From contig NZ_CACZTX010000011.1 in the NCBI RefSeq assembly GCF_902784195.1, forward strand, positions 1 to 33,677: a stretch of 33,677 nt of DNA, written 5' to 3'. Of the stretch, positions 1-9,117 are shown in pieces; position 1 is the stretch's first letter; every line of letters starts with the position of its first letter. A program made the translations under genes and the position numbers. The DNA comes from an uncultured Methanobrevibacter sp. GTDB taxonomy: Archaea; Methanobacteriota; Methanobacteria; Methanobacteriales; Methanobacteriaceae. The notes beneath the pieces were generated by a model. The model ran no database searches and had not been told where the DNA came from. It saw only the letters and a list, made by a program, of their open reading frames with translations.

Positions 1-878
1 AATCCTACACCCATATTGAAAACCTTATACATTTCCTCTAAAGGAACTCCTTGTTCATAAATCAATTTAAAGATGTCTTGTGGTTCTGGATAATCGGTAA
101 TGTCAAATCCGATTCCTTTTTTAAGTCTTGAAAGGTTGTTTACTCCACCACCAGTCATATGAGCAAGACCTTTAATGTTAAAGTCATGTTTTAAAAGGTC
201 AACAATTGATTTAACATACAATTGGGTTGGTTTCAATAATTCTTCTCCGATAGTGGTTTCGCCATTAGGCATTTTGTCGTTAACATCAAATCCACCTTCT
301 TCAAAGATTGCTCTTCTAGCTAAACTTAAACCATTACTGTGAATACCGCTGCTTCTAAGGCCGATTAATACATCTCCTTCCTGGATATCTGCACCAGTTA
401 TGATTTTATCCTTGTCTACAAAACCGATACCGGTTCCTGCTAAGTCAAAGTCTTTTACAATTCCTGGAAGGGAAGCGGTTTCTCCACCAATGATTGCGAT
501 TTGAGATTCTTTTGCCCCTTGGACAAGACCGTCTGCAATTTCTTCAGCTACTTTTGGGTCTGGTTCTTCAACTGCTAAGTAGTCAACTAATGCGATTGGT
601 TCTGCACCTACACAAAGGATATCGTTTACTACCATTGCAATCATGTCAATTCCAACAGTATCATATTTTTCCATCATTTTTGCAACTAATATTTTACTTC
701 CTACACCATCAGTACTCATAGCAATAGCCTTATCGCCGAGTTCAACTAATGCTGCAAAGTGTCCACTGTCAGTAATAATATTTCTGTATTCTAATGTTGG
801 CTGCAATTTTGAAGCTAATTTGGAAACGGTTAATGCTTCAAGGTCAATGTCAACACCAGATTCTGAGTAAGTAACCAT
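1..878 (-). CDS. purM: Phosphoribosylformylglycinamidine cyclo-ligase (PurM), 3' end outside window
   Basis: PurM closes the imidazole ring in purine synthesis, turning FGAM into aminoimidazole ribotide with ATP. I translated the minus strand by hand from the ATG at 876-878. The protein begins [12 protein letters not shown] and contains the family signatures [50 protein letters not shown] and [13 protein letters not shown]. These are the ATP/FGAM binding segments of the PurM/AIRS fold. The frame is open to base 1, so about 292 residues are visible and the last part of the C-terminal domain is cut by the window edge. A GGTGA ribosome binding site lies just upstream of the start. It is separated from the aCPSF1 gene, which reads towards it, by 271 bases of AT-rich DNA. 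Confidence 0.95.
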   Translation of the reverse strand, partial: MVTYSESGVDIDLEALTVSKLASKLQPTLEYRNIITDSGHFAALVELGDKAIAMSTDGVGSKILVAKMMEKYDTVGIDMIAMVVNDILCVGAEPIALVDYLAVEEPDPKVAEEIADGLVQGAKESQIAIIGGETASLPGIVKDFDLAGTGIGFVDKDKIITGADIQEGDVLIGLRSSGIHSNGLSLARRAIFEEGGFDVNDKMPNGETTIGEELLKPTQLYVKSIVDLLKHDFNIKGLAHMTGGGVNNLSRLKKGIGFDITDYPEPQDIFKLIYEQGVPLEEMYKVFNMGVG

Positions 879-1084
879 AAAATTCACCTAATAATAATTT
901 CTATAATTTTTTATTTTTCAAAGTTTTATTTTAATAGGCTATTATTAACAATTAAATAATAGCTAACATTATAATATTTGTTTTAGCTATTATTTATATT
1001 ATATTAATTATTTAGAATAATTAATGGTAAAATTGAATTAAAAATTAAAAAAAAATAAATTTTAGTTTTAAATATGAAATATTT

Positions 1085-1147
1085 AAAAAAATATTTAAAA
1101 AATTTTTAAATAAAATATTTTAAAAAAAATATTTTACAAATATTTAA
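1085..1147 (-). terminator. U-rich 3' flank of the aCPSF1 gene
   Basis: Directly after the aCPSF1 stop, the coding (minus) strand carries runs of 8, 6 and 7 T separated by AAATATTT-type stretches. Archaeal termination, and aCPSF1 itself, are known to use U-rich tracts, so this is the likely terminator. Short AAATATTT/ATATTT self-complementary stretches could fold, but no strong GC-containing stem is visible. Confidence 0.55.
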
Positions 1148-1149
1148 AA

Positions 1150-3060
1150 TTATTGAAGTCTGGTTGCTTCAAGAATAAGTGGAGTTTTGGTCTCTACCTT
1201 ATAACTTCTGTGAATGCTTGAAGCTAAGTCAACAGTTTTATATGGGTCTCCGTGACAAGTGATGATCTTATCCGGTCTTGGGTGCAATCTTTTTGCAAAT
1301 TCCATCAATTGTCTTCTGTTGGAGTGACCACTGAATCCTTCAATGGTTTTAACATCCATTTTAACATTGTAGATTCTTTTTTTACCTGTTTCATCTTCCA
1401 ATGGGATTTCCTTGTGTCCTTTTTGGATTTTTCTACCAAGGGATCCTTCTGATTGGTAACCTACGAAAACAATGGAATTGTTCTTGTCTTCACATAACCA
1501 TTTGAAGTACTCAACAGAGTTTCCACCAGTCATCATACCAGATGTTGAAAGGATAATTGATGGTTCTCCTTCTACAATCTGTTTTCTTTCAGCATTGTTT
1601 TGAACCTTATTGAATGATTCTGCAATAAATGGATTTCTTCCCATATGGAAAATTTGATCCCTTAAGTCTTTGCTTAAGTATTCAGGTCTTGCAGTGTGCA
1701 CTGCAGTTGCTTCCCAGATCATACCATCAAGATGGATTGGCACTTCTTCAACCATTCCATGGCGCATGTACTCTTCAAGCACAATCATCAATTCTTGTGC
1801 TCTTCCTACTGCAAATACAGGAACCAATACTTTTCCGCCACGTTTTAATGTTTTGTAGATGGTCTTCATCAATTCTTTTTCTGCATTGTTTCTTGATGGG
1901 GTAACATCTTCGTGTCCACCATATGTACTTTCCATAATGCAGCTTTCCACTCTAGGGAATCTTGTGGTTGCAGGTTCCAAGAGTCTGCTTCTTTCGTATT
2001 TGAAGTCTCCAGTGTAGAGCAAGTTATGTGCACCGTCACCAATGTGGAAGTGGCACATAGCGGAACCTAAAATGTGACCTGCATTATGCAAGGTCAATTT
2101 GATGTCTGGAGATATATCTGTTACTACTCCATAGTCAAGAGTGATTGTGTGCTTGATCATCTTTTGCACATGCTTTACATTAAATGGAAGTGGGTTGTTT
2201 TCCCTATGTGCAATGTCAATGTAATCCAATTGCAATAAGGTCATCAAGTCTCTTGTTGCAGAGGTACAGTATACAGGACCTTCGTATCCATAGTGGTAAA
2301 GGTAAGGAATGAATCCACAGTGGTCCAAGTGAGCGTGAGACACTACAACTGCATCAAGGTCTTGAATTGAAAACTCAGGAACTCCAAGCATTGGGAATGA
2401 ACTTTTTTCATCTTGCCCTGCTACGTTTACTCCACAATCAAGCAACACTCTACTGTTTGGAGTTTGAAGTAACATGCAGGAACGCCCTACCTCTTTAAAT
2501 CCTCCCATAGCGGTTAATCTGGTCCAATCATTATCATATTTTCCGCCTTGGTGGATTCTTGCACCTAAAGTCTGCAAGATTTTCTTTCTTTCCTTACTGT
2601 TGTGCATCAAGGTATTTCTGATTCTATCGATAATTTCAGATCGGATTGGAGGACTTCTTAAAATCTTTGGAGCCCATCCGGTTTTTCTAACGATTTCCCT
2701 TGAGGTCACTCCATATTTTCCAATTACAAGTCCAGGTTTGGTAGCTTCTATAACCACTTCGTTGGTAACTTCATCAAAGGTGATGTTACTGATTTCAGCA
2801 TCTTCTGGAACGATCTCTTCGACTTTTTGAATAGTTTCTTCGTATGGTAATAAAACTGATTTGTCTGATCTGATTATGATTCTTTTTCTAAGTTCTTTTG
2901 CCAAGTTTCTGATTAAGTCCCCATTGTCTGCTACAATGTCTGGGTTTTTTGTATAAATAACAACCTCAGGACCTTCAAATTCAATATTAGCTAATTGAAC
3001 TTCATCAGGTAGTTTTTTTGTAATTTTTTGTTTGATTTCTTCTAAAACGTTTGAAGCCAT
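1150..3060 (-). CDS. aCPSF1/FttA, archaeal beta-CASP ribonuclease and transcription termination factor
   Basis: This 636-residue protein is the archaeal CPSF73 homologue known to cleave nascent RNA and to drive general transcription termination at U-rich sites. Two KH-like domains occupy about residues 1-150, with a [10 protein letters not shown] loop at 110-117. A metallo-beta-lactamase domain follows, with its zinc motif HAHLDH at 242-247. A beta-CASP domain is inserted, with [13 protein letters not shown] and [10 protein letters not shown] signatures, and the lactamase fold ends with [11 protein letters not shown] and ITCHGD. Length and domain order fit the family; the Methanothermobacter homologue is, from memory, MTH1203. 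The start has a GTGAT ribosome binding site. The next gene upstream, psmB, lies 457 bases away, so it probably has its own promoter. Long T runs follow its stop on the coding strand. Confidence 0.95.
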   Translation of the reverse strand: MASNVLEEIKQKITKKLPDEVQLANIEFEGPEVVIYTKNPDIVADNGDLIRNLAKELRKRIIIRSDKSVLLPYEETIQKVEEIVPEDAEISNITFDEVTNEVVIEATKPGLVIGKYGVTSREIVRKTGWAPKILRSPPIRSEIIDRIRNTLMHNSKERKKILQTLGARIHQGGKYDNDWTRLTAMGGFKEVGRSCMLLQTPNSRVLLDCGVNVAGQDEKSSFPMLGVPEFSIQDLDAVVVSHAHLDHCGFIPYLYHYGYEGPVYCTSATRDLMTLLQLDYIDIAHRENNPLPFNVKHVQKMIKHTITLDYGVVTDISPDIKLTLHNAGHILGSAMCHFHIGDGAHNLLYTGDFKYERSRLLEPATTRFPRVESCIMESTYGGHEDVTPSRNNAEKELMKTIYKTLKRGGKVLVPVFAVGRAQELMIVLEEYMRHGMVEEVPIHLDGMIWEATAVHTARPEYLSKDLRDQIFHMGRNPFIAESFNKVQNNAERKQIVEGEPSIILSTSGMMTGGNSVEYFKWLCEDKNNSIVFVGYQSEGSLGRKIQKGHKEIPLEDETGKKRIYNVKMDVKTIEGFSGHSNRRQLMEFAKRLHPRPDKIITCHGDPYKTVDLASSIHRSYKVETKTPLILEATRLQ

Positions 3061-3517
3061 ATTATCACTTCGAAAAATAGACGTATAAAATTAGCATATG
3101 GTATAAAATCAATATTTTTGTAATTTCCAATTCTTCTTTTATTTTCCTTTAATCAGTTATAGAAAATGTTTTTTAAAAATATTCGTTAAGTAAATTTTGG
3201 TTAATTTTTAAATAAGCCGTTTAATTGAATAATTATTCTATAATTAATTCTAAATAATTAAATTAATTAACTAATCAAAATCCTAATATTATCTAAAAAT
3301 ATAATTATATAAATTTCTAAATTCAGGATTTAAAATTAAATTAAAAGTTAAGAATATTGATTTTAATCTACGACATCAATATTCTTATGGATTAAATAAA
3401 CAGCTTCTGTGTCATAAAAAAGATGTTTACTTAATTTATTGCATATACTATCTATACTGTAATATGTAAAATTAGTTGTAAAATAAAGTTAAAAAATAAA
3501 TAATTCGTATATATTTT
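3061..3517. other. Intergenic region between psmB and aCPSF1 genes
   Basis: This 457-base AT-rich spacer holds no open frame that I can support and nothing that folds like a tRNA. It contains one clear structure, a perfect 12-bp inverted repeat at 3350-3386. The rest should include the psmB 3' untranslated region and the promoter and leader of the aCPSF1 gene, but I cannot pick a single convincing TATA box among the many AT runs. Confidence 0.5.
3350..3386. terminator. Hairpin, 12-bp perfect stem, 13-nt loop
   Basis: The left arm AAGAATATTGAT (3350-3361) is the exact reverse complement of ATCAATATTCTT (3375-3386). It lies about 130 bases downstream of the psmB stop and about 290 bases upstream of the aCPSF1 start, both on the minus strand. 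It could be a terminator or processing hairpin for psmB or part of a leader for aCPSF1. No long T run follows it directly. Its core recurs at 4547-4580 and 15512-15535. Confidence 0.45.
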
Positions 3518-4141
3518 TTAGCTATTAATTTTTTCAATAATAGATTCAACTTCTTCTTTTTCTAACATCTTGTATCCGTCTTTAGTAACTTCAGCTACTA
3601 AGAAGCCATTTCCAGAGTAAGTGTCTCTTTCTGTAGCAGCTTTGATAGCTCTTAAAGCTAATTCTTTAGCTTCTTCTACAGTGATGTCTTCGTGGAATCT
3701 GTCTTCAAGAACACCATATGCAAATGTAGAACCGGAACCGGTAGAAATGAAAGTATCCTTAATCATACCTCCTGCTGCATCTAAAGAATATATTGATGCA
3801 CCAGTGTCATCTACTCCTCCGATAAGAGTTTGTACATATGCTGGTGAGGAGTGTAATATGTTAGAACTTACAGCTGCAGCAGCTTCTAAGCTAATGTCTT
3901 TACCATTTCTTAATCTGTATAATGCAGTTTCAGCGCTAATGATTTTCATTAAGCTTTGTGCATCTGCAACAGATCCTGCAATTGTTGCTGCAATGTGATT
4001 GTCAATTTTGAATATTTTTTCAGCTACTTTGTGAGCAACAAGGTTTCCCATACTTGCTCTTCTTTCGCTTGCAAATACAACACCATCTTTACAGGTAATA
4101 CCGACAGTAGTGGTACCTTCAAATGTGTTTTTATCAGCCAT
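3518..4141 (-). CDS. psmB: 20S proteasome beta subunit
   Basis: This 207-residue protein is the catalytic beta subunit of the archaeal 20S proteasome, an N-terminal nucleophile threonine protease. It starts with a nine-residue propeptide ending in EG. Autocleavage would expose TTTVGITCKDG, so the nucleophile is Thr10 of the precursor. Glu17 and Lys33 of the mature numbering (SERRAS and AEKIF) are in the expected places. The SGSGS segment and the C-terminal helix fit the family. Seven bases upstream of the ATG is a GAGGTG ribosome binding site. The long spacers on both sides suggest a single-gene transcript. A TTTATATAA element on the minus strand about 140 bases upstream may be its TATA box. 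Confidence 0.96.
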   Translation of the reverse strand: MADKNTFEGTTTVGITCKDGVVFASERRASMGNLVAHKVAEKIFKIDNHIAATIAGSVADAQSLMKIISAETALYRLRNGKDISLEAAAAVSSNILHSSPAYVQTLIGGVDDTGASIYSLDAAGGMIKDTFISTGSGSTFAYGVLEDRFHEDITVEEAKELALRAIKAATERDTYSGNGFLVAEVTKDGYKMLEKEEVESIIEKINS

Positions 4142-4187
4142 ATTAATACACCTCGTATAATAATGTAAAATTAAATTTAAATTATTA

Positions 4188-4219
4188 AATAATCTTAAAT
4201 AATAAAAAATAATCTTAAA
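4188..4219. repeat. 12-bp direct repeat, 20-bp period
   Basis: AATAATCTTAAA occurs exactly at 4188-4199 and 4208-4219, start-to-start distance 20 bases, about two DNA turns. It lies 47-78 bases upstream of the psmB start, within the probable leader or promoter. AT-rich DNA makes chance repeats likely, so function is only a guess. Confidence 0.4.
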
Positions 4220-4279
4220 AATATAATGTTTTAATGATTGAAATTATTATTAAAATTAGAAATTGTCAGGTTTAATAAG

Positions 4280-4288
4280 TTATATAAA
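4280..4288 (-). promoter_or_regulatory. Possible psmB TATA box
   Basis: On the minus strand this reads TTTATATAA, close to the archaeal TATA consensus. It would give a leader of roughly 115 bases. Other AT-rich candidates exist, so this is tentative. Confidence 0.3.
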
Positions 4289-4546
4289 ATTTGTAAAATC
4301 AATTAATATTTATACAATATAACTCGCACTTCCTAACCTATTCTTATTATGTTATACATTATATATAATAGTTTCGTTATTTTCACAAATTCTAATGGAT
4401 AATTTCTTTCATTTTCAAATAATTTTTGATTTTTTATAATTTTTTAATTACTCAATTTTCGATTATTTTGATATTAAAGATTAATTTAATTTTTATTTTT
4501 AATTTAATCTCTTAATTTTCATTTATTTTCAAAACTACCTAGTACT

Positions 4547-4580
4547 AATCAATATTTTTGTTTATAAATTAATATTGATT
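4547..4580. repeat. Inverted repeat sharing the ATCAATATT core
   Basis: AATCAATATT (4547-4556) pairs perfectly with AATATTGATT (4571-4580) around a 14-base loop. It lies 125 bases after the stop of the 112-residue membrane protein gene on the minus strand. The arms share a nine-base core with the hairpins at 3350-3386 and 15512-15535. No T run follows on either side, so it is not an obvious intrinsic terminator. Confidence 0.45.
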
Positions 4581-4704
4581 TTAATAACTTTAATTTATTT
4601 TAATGTATTTACTCTTATTATTGGCTTTGTATTATTTAAATGTTTTTAAATTAGTTTAATATTTTTAGCATATAGTTTTTGATGATTTAAATAAAATAAG
4701 AAAT

Positions 4705-5043
4705 TCAGATTATTCCATATGGCCTCAGGATAAGGAATAGGATAAATGCGATGAATATTCCCACTACGATTATTATTGGAATTAATCTTTTATATTCCAT
4801 TTCTTCCTTGATTAGGAAATTTCCTTGGTCTTTGCCCTTTATTGTTTCTTCATCCTCTGATATGAATGAGTAGAAGATTGCAGTAACTAAAAGACAGAAG
4901 AACAGTCCTGCAAAACGGATCAGTGGATTTTGTGAGAATTGGAATCCTGGATTGATGATCATTGTTGCAATTGCAAAAAGGGATGCGAATTCAAGGAAGA
5001 ACAGTACAGAAACGACTTTTGCAAAGCTTCGATTCACTATCAT
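4705..5043 (-). CDS. Small membrane protein of the adhesin operon, unknown function
   Basis: I do not recognise this 112-residue protein. It has three clear hydrophobic segments, at about residues 9-30, 43-62 and 88-106. Between the second and third is a charged loop rich in Glu and Lys (ISEDEETIKGKDQG). The C-terminus, RPYGII, is very short after the last membrane segment. A GGAGTG ribosome binding site precedes the ATG. It starts 23 bases after the 267-residue gene on the same strand, so it is almost surely co-transcribed with it and with the adhesin-like gene. A helper, exporter or membrane immunity role is possible but is inference from position only. Confidence 0.75.
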   Translation of the reverse strand: MIVNRSFAKVVSVLFFLEFASLFAIATMIINPGFQFSQNPLIRFAGLFFCLLVTAIFYSFISEDEETIKGKDQGNFLIKEEMEYKRLIPIIIVVGIFIAFILFLILRPYGII

Positions 5044-5066
5044 ATAAACACTCCATTATTTTTTTA

Positions 5067-5870
5067 TTATTTCCAGCTGCTTTCATCTTTCCATTTTTCT
5101 TCATCGTATAGTTCGTATACCAGTGGTCTGATGTCATTGAGGATGATTTTGAATCCAGTCAGGTATGCTATTACCACATCTTCGCAAGTAATGCTGTCTC
5201 TTCCTTCTTTTAGAGCATTGCATCCCATGAGATAAAACATTGCCATATGAAATCCGCGGCAATATAGAAAATCCAAATCGCAGCTGCCATAAATAGTGGA
5301 TATTAATCTATGTATCAATGTATCTAATTTTTCTGCCTTTTTATTTTCCCAATATGTTCTATGAAGTTTTTTAAAAAATCTTTCATCATAATCCGGCAGG
5401 GGATTCTCCGTATCATCAAAATCTTCAACAAAGAAAGTGATATGGGCTCCAATATCAGAAAGTTTAATTGCTTTATCCTCTTCCCACTCAAGGTAATGAC
5501 CAGAATAAGTGATGTATGAAATTTGAACCACAGCATAAATGGAAATAAGTGTATTTATATCAATCAAACGATGGGTTATTTCAGGAATATAAAGAGGTAT
5601 TAAATGCCGATAACCTAAACCCTTTTTAGCACATTTAAAAATTTTAACCTTATTAATGTCAAAAAGGAATATGGTGTCATCTTCACCCATTTTATCCCAA
5701 GTTGCATAACGATGAAAGACATCACTAGTTTTTAAAGATTTAATTAACTCAATAAGTTCATTTAAACGTGTTATGTCTTCAAATTCGCTAATTTTTTTTA
5801 GGTAATACTCACATAAATCATCATAACTATAATTAAAAGATTTTATTGTTCCAATCAAATTCACTTTCAT
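5067..5870 (-). CDS. Acidic protein of unknown function downstream of the adhesin-like gene
   Basis: I do not recognise this 267-residue protein. It has no signal peptide and no strong membrane segment, although 110-125 and 203-217 are moderately hydrophobic, so it is probably cytoplasmic. By my hand count it is acidic, with about 45 Asp/Glu against about 34 Lys/Arg, and it is rich in Tyr, Phe and Ile. The strong site AGGAGG sits only one base before the ATG, but seven bases before a GTG at codon 3 (5862-5864). The true start may therefore be that GTG. It begins 22 bases after the stop of the 1074-residue secreted protein, the placement expected of a partner or immunity protein. No sequence motif shown here proves that role. 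Confidence 0.75.
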   Translation of the reverse strand: MKVNLIGTIKSFNYSYDDLCEYYLKKISEFEDITRLNELIELIKSLKTSDVFHRYATWDKMGEDDTIFLFDINKVKIFKCAKKGLGYRHLIPLYIPEITHRLIDINTLISIYAVVQISYITYSGHYLEWEEDKAIKLSDIGAHITFFVEDFDDTENPLPDYDERFFKKLHRTYWENKKAEKLDTLIHRLISTIYGSCDLDFLYCRGFHMAMFYLMGCNALKEGRDSITCEDVVIAYLTGFKIILNDIRPLVYELYDEEKWKDESSWK

Positions 5871-5892
5871 TCCTCCTAGAAATTTTAATAAT

Positions 5893-8800
5893 TTAATTTA
5901 TGAAGCTTTTTAATAATTTCTTTGTATTATTAACTACTTTATTCATTAATTGTTTTCCTTTACTTTTTATAATATTGCCTACTTTAGCAGTAAATTTTTT
6001 AGCAGTTTGAGTCACTTTATGCATTTTATTATTTTTACCTTTTTTATTATTTTTTGGGTATTTTGTTCTTTTCTTGTTTGTTTTGGTTTTAACTTTTGTA
6101 CTAACTTTTTCGATGACTTTTTTTGCAGTTTTAATTATAATTTTTTGTTTTTTGCCATATTCTTTTTTGTTTTTATTTGAAATTCCTAATTGTTTAGCTA
6201 ATTTTTTTATTCCTCTTTTTATTTTATTTTTTATTTGTTTGGGTGTTATTTTAGAAATTTTTTTAGAAATTTTTTTGATGAATTTAATTTGGCCTTCTTT
6301 ATTTTTTTTGTAAATTGATGTATTACCTTTATATAATACTGTTTTTCTTTTATTAGATGCATTATATTTTGTGAGAGTTTTAGTTAAATTTTTAACTTTT
6401 GAAGAAAAAGTTAGAAAATCTGCAGTTAGTATATTTAATACTGGTTTGCTTAAATTATTTAGGTATCTATCGATTATTTGGGATGTTTTAATAATTGAAG
6501 TTATTATGCTGGATTCTGTACCTTTAGATGCCATATTAAACCCAAATTTCTCTGCAAGAAACTTGCCAATGTCATATGTTAAAGAAATTATTCCTGTATG
6601 GGGCTTATTAACCAACTGAATAGATATATCAACTAGATTTAACATAGTGTTTAGATTAGGAAGCCTATTAGGAATAAATATTGTTATCTTTGAACCTTTA
6701 AGGTACATATTGAGTTTATTTAATCTAGTTAATATTTTGGAACCTCCCTTTTCTAATAATCCAACACCTAATAAAGAAATAACATTTATTATAAATTGAG
6801 CTATTGACATATCTCCATTTGCATCTATGCCTATAGCAAAATCTAGAATGCCTTTTATCCATGGGGAATACTCGCCAAATGTTGCATCCATAAATTTGTT
6901 ATATTGTGGGTCATGGAAGAAGGGATATTTTAAGAATCCACTGATGCTGCCATTGCATGCAACATATGCTTCAGCGAATGCGCCAACAACATACAGATCC
7001 AATCCTAAAGCAATAGGGTATATGGATAGGAAAGAGTTAGGATTAGTCAATAAATCATGAGAGAACTCTTTATAAAGATATGATATGAATAACATATTTG
7101 CATCTGTTCTATTTTTTGCATATGGGAACTTTTTATAAAAATCATCAGTATAATCCTTAAATAAACCAAAGAACATTTTATCAATATCATTTTTATTCTT
7201 TGAACTGGTGGATGTGTCTATTTTGATATAAGGGTTATCTGAATAGATAACAATATCCGATGTGTCTCCACTAGATAAAAGTTTAGAATGGACTTTTTTA
7301 TGGTTATTTTCCATTTCAATAATATTGGTTGAATTTCTTGAAGTATCCTCATTATTTATGTTACTATTTTTATTGTTATTCTCATTATTGTTAGTTTCTT
7401 TATTGAATATCTCTAATATTCCAGTGATGTTTATGGGAGTGGATATGTTGCTTGTGGGGTGTGTTATTTGGAAAGAATAATTTCCGTTTTTAAGGTTTTT
7501 TGCTGGTATTTCAAATATGGCAAATCCTGAAGAATTGGTAATGCTTGTAAAGTTTTTGCCATTGAGAGTTAGAATTAACTCTTGATTTGGTGCACCTTTA
7601 GACAATGTGGGAGCAAGATCATCAACAATCAAATCTCCAAGGCTGTATACTCCAGGGTAATTGTCTCCATATTCTAGGAAGACAAGCAGATCAATTATAT
7701 TTTCCTTGTTTTTTGTGCTGTAATTGATTACATTAAGTTTGTAGCTTTTGGCTTGGTTGTCCTGGAAAATATTAGTAGAGAGAATTGCTGTGTTGTTATT
7801 GTATATTGAGCTTCCGTTTAAAGCGGTATTAAATTTAAAGAGTGATTTGTTTAATTTTAAGATGGCGTTGTTGAATATTGCTCCACCTAAAATTGCATTG
7901 TTTAATGTGAAATTGGATCTTGAAATGTTTAGTGTATGGTTTGTAAATATTGCACCTCCAAGCTTAGCCAGATTATTTGAAAATGTGGAGGAAATTATTT
8001 GGGAATTTAGCCCATTCTTGTAATATATTCCTCCTCCATTTGATAATGCTATGTTATTTTCAAATTTGCAATTTATCATTTCATTTAATGAGTTGACAAA
8101 TGCTCCTCCGCCGTAGGATAATGCCAGATTATCTAGGAACCTTGAATTTTTAATAGCTGTTTTGTTGTTTAGGTATAATGCTCCTCCGTTGTTTTCTGCT
8201 GTGTTGTTTGTGAAGTTGCAGTTTATTATATTTAGGTTTGTGTTGTCTTTTGCTTGGAGTATTGCTCCGCCGTTTTTTGCTGTGTTGTTTGTGAATGTGC
8301 AGTCTTTGATTGTGTTGTTTCCGTGGTGCAGCATGTATATTGCTCCACCGCCTAGGGCGTTGTTGCTTGTGAATGTGCAGTTGATTATTTTGGTGTTTAG
8401 TGCATGTGTGTCTATTGCTCCTCCATACCCTCCTGTTCCATTGTGTGTGAATATGGCTCCGTTTTCCTTGAATATGCAGTTTTTTATTGTTGCGTTGTGG
8501 GATTCGTTGTTCAGTACGATTGCACCTATTTGGGCATTGTTGTTAATGAATTCGCAGTTGGTGATTGTCAGGTGTTTTCCGTAGGAGCTTATTGTTCCGC
8601 CCCAGATGTCTGCATGGACATTCTGGAAGATTAGGTTTTCCAGATGAACATTGTCTCCGTTGATGCGTAGGATACGGGTTTCACTGTCGCTGCCATCTAG
8701 GATTGCTTTGGAATTGGGTGATTTGCCTTTTATGGTGATGTTGTCTGTGTTGATGGTGATTTGCTTTTTGTCGCTATGGTATGTGCCGTTTAGTGTTATT

Positions 8801-9117
8801 GTGTCTCCTGGTTTGGAGCTGTTGGCTGCTGAACGGATGTTGGAAAATGATGTTCCTGAAACATAGTGATTGGAACTTAGTGTGGATGAGCTAATGATGT
8901 CTGTTGTGTCTTTTTCATTTGAAATGTTCGGATATTTTTGTGTGACTTGGTTTTCATTGATGACATTGCCAGGATCTTCAATGGACTGTATATTGTCACC
9001 AATTGAAGTGATGGAATCATCTGAATAGGATGTGTTTTCACTAGCATTAACAGAGGCAAGTGAAATGATCAATATTAAAATTAGAAAACCAAATAATAAA
9101 CATTTTTTCTTATTCAT
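5893..9117 (-). CDS. Adhesin-like secreted protein with Pmp-type beta-helix and lysine-rich C-terminus
   Basis: This is a 1074-residue surface or secreted protein. A signal peptide covers residues 1-25 (cleavage probably near VNA-SEN). A right-handed beta-helix spans about 110-460, with repeated C-F-NN-A-GGAI units (for example CTFTSNNALGGGAIY at 247-261). A small Ig-like domain follows at about 505-570, then an Asn-rich linker at 572-600. Residues 620-900 form a domain I cannot name, with hydrophobic stretches near 690-720 and 770-790. Residues 905-1074 are extremely basic, about 58 Lys/Arg against 3 Glu by hand count. There is no C-terminal membrane anchor or sortase-type signal. The beta-helix part matches the adhesin-like proteins known in Methanobrevibacter. 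A GGGGAT site precedes the ATG. It heads a three-gene run with gaps of 22 and 23 bases. Confidence 0.9.
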   Translation of the reverse strand: MNKKKCLLFGFLILILIISLASVNASENTSYSDDSITSIGDNIQSIEDPGNVINENQVTQKYPNISNEKDTTDIISSSTLSSNHYVSGTSFSNIRSAANSSKPGDTITLNGTYHSDKKQITINTDNITIKGKSPNSKAILDGSDSETRILRINGDNVHLENLIFQNVHADIWGGTISSYGKHLTITNCEFINNNAQIGAIVLNNESHNATIKNCIFKENGAIFTHNGTGGYGGAIDTHALNTKIINCTFTSNNALGGGAIYMLHHGNNTIKDCTFTNNTAKNGGAILQAKDNTNLNIINCNFTNNTAENNGGALYLNNKTAIKNSRFLDNLALSYGGGAFVNSLNEMINCKFENNIALSNGGGIYYKNGLNSQIISSTFSNNLAKLGGAIFTNHTLNISRSNFTLNNAILGGAIFNNAILKLNKSLFKFNTALNGSSIYNNNTAILSTNIFQDNQAKSYKLNVINYSTKNKENIIDLLVFLEYGDNYPGVYSLGDLIVDDLAPTLSKGAPNQELILTLNGKNFTSITNSSGFAIFEIPAKNLKNGNYSFQITHPTSNISTPINITGILEIFNKETNNNENNNKNSNINNEDTSRNSTNIIEMENNHKKVHSKLLSSGDTSDIVIYSDNPYIKIDTSTSSKNKNDIDKMFFGLFKDYTDDFYKKFPYAKNRTDANMLFISYLYKEFSHDLLTNPNSFLSIYPIALGLDLYVVGAFAEAYVACNGSISGFLKYPFFHDPQYNKFMDATFGEYSPWIKGILDFAIGIDANGDMSIAQFIINVISLLGVGLLEKGGSKILTRLNKLNMYLKGSKITIFIPNRLPNLNTMLNLVDISIQLVNKPHTGIISLTYDIGKFLAEKFGFNMASKGTESSIITSIIKTSQIIDRYLNNLSKPVLNILTADFLTFSSKVKNLTKTLTKYNASNKRKTVLYKGNTSIYKKNKEGQIKFIKKISKKISKITPKQIKNKIKRGIKKLAKQLGISNKNKKEYGKKQKIIIKTAKKVIEKVSTKVKTKTNKKRTKYPKNNKKGKNNKMHKVTQTAKKFTAKVGNIIKSKGKQLMNKVVNNTKKLLKSFIN

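Larger units (their letters stand above)
4142..4704. other. Long AT-rich intergenic region upstream of psmB
   Basis: This 563-base spacer carries no supportable gene. It contains the psmB leader with a 12-bp direct repeat (4188-4219), a possible TATA element (4280-4288), a small less AT-rich patch around 4322-4344, a palindromic ATTATATATAAT stretch near 4358-4369 and a 10-bp inverted repeat at 4547-4580. The stretch next to 4704 is the 3' flank of the adhesin operon. Confidence 0.5.

Noticed and set aside
494-870. Plus-strand open frames inside purM
   Set aside because: They are antisense to the clearly conserved PurM frame, show no family motif, and lack ribosome binding sites.
4322-4370. 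Possible small RNA gene in the psmB upstream spacer
   Set aside because: The patch is slightly less AT-rich and near a palindromic TATA-like stretch, but I could not fold a tRNA, C/D box RNA or riboswitch from it.
8162-8634. Plus-strand frames opposite the adhesin beta-helix
   Set aside because: They are shadows of the repetitive coding strand; the repeats translate into hydrophobic runs with no plausible protein.
4705-9117. Mobile element carrying the adhesin operon
   Set aside because: No transposase, integrase, tRNA attachment site or flanking direct repeat is visible; gene acquisition by recombination remains possible but is not shown.
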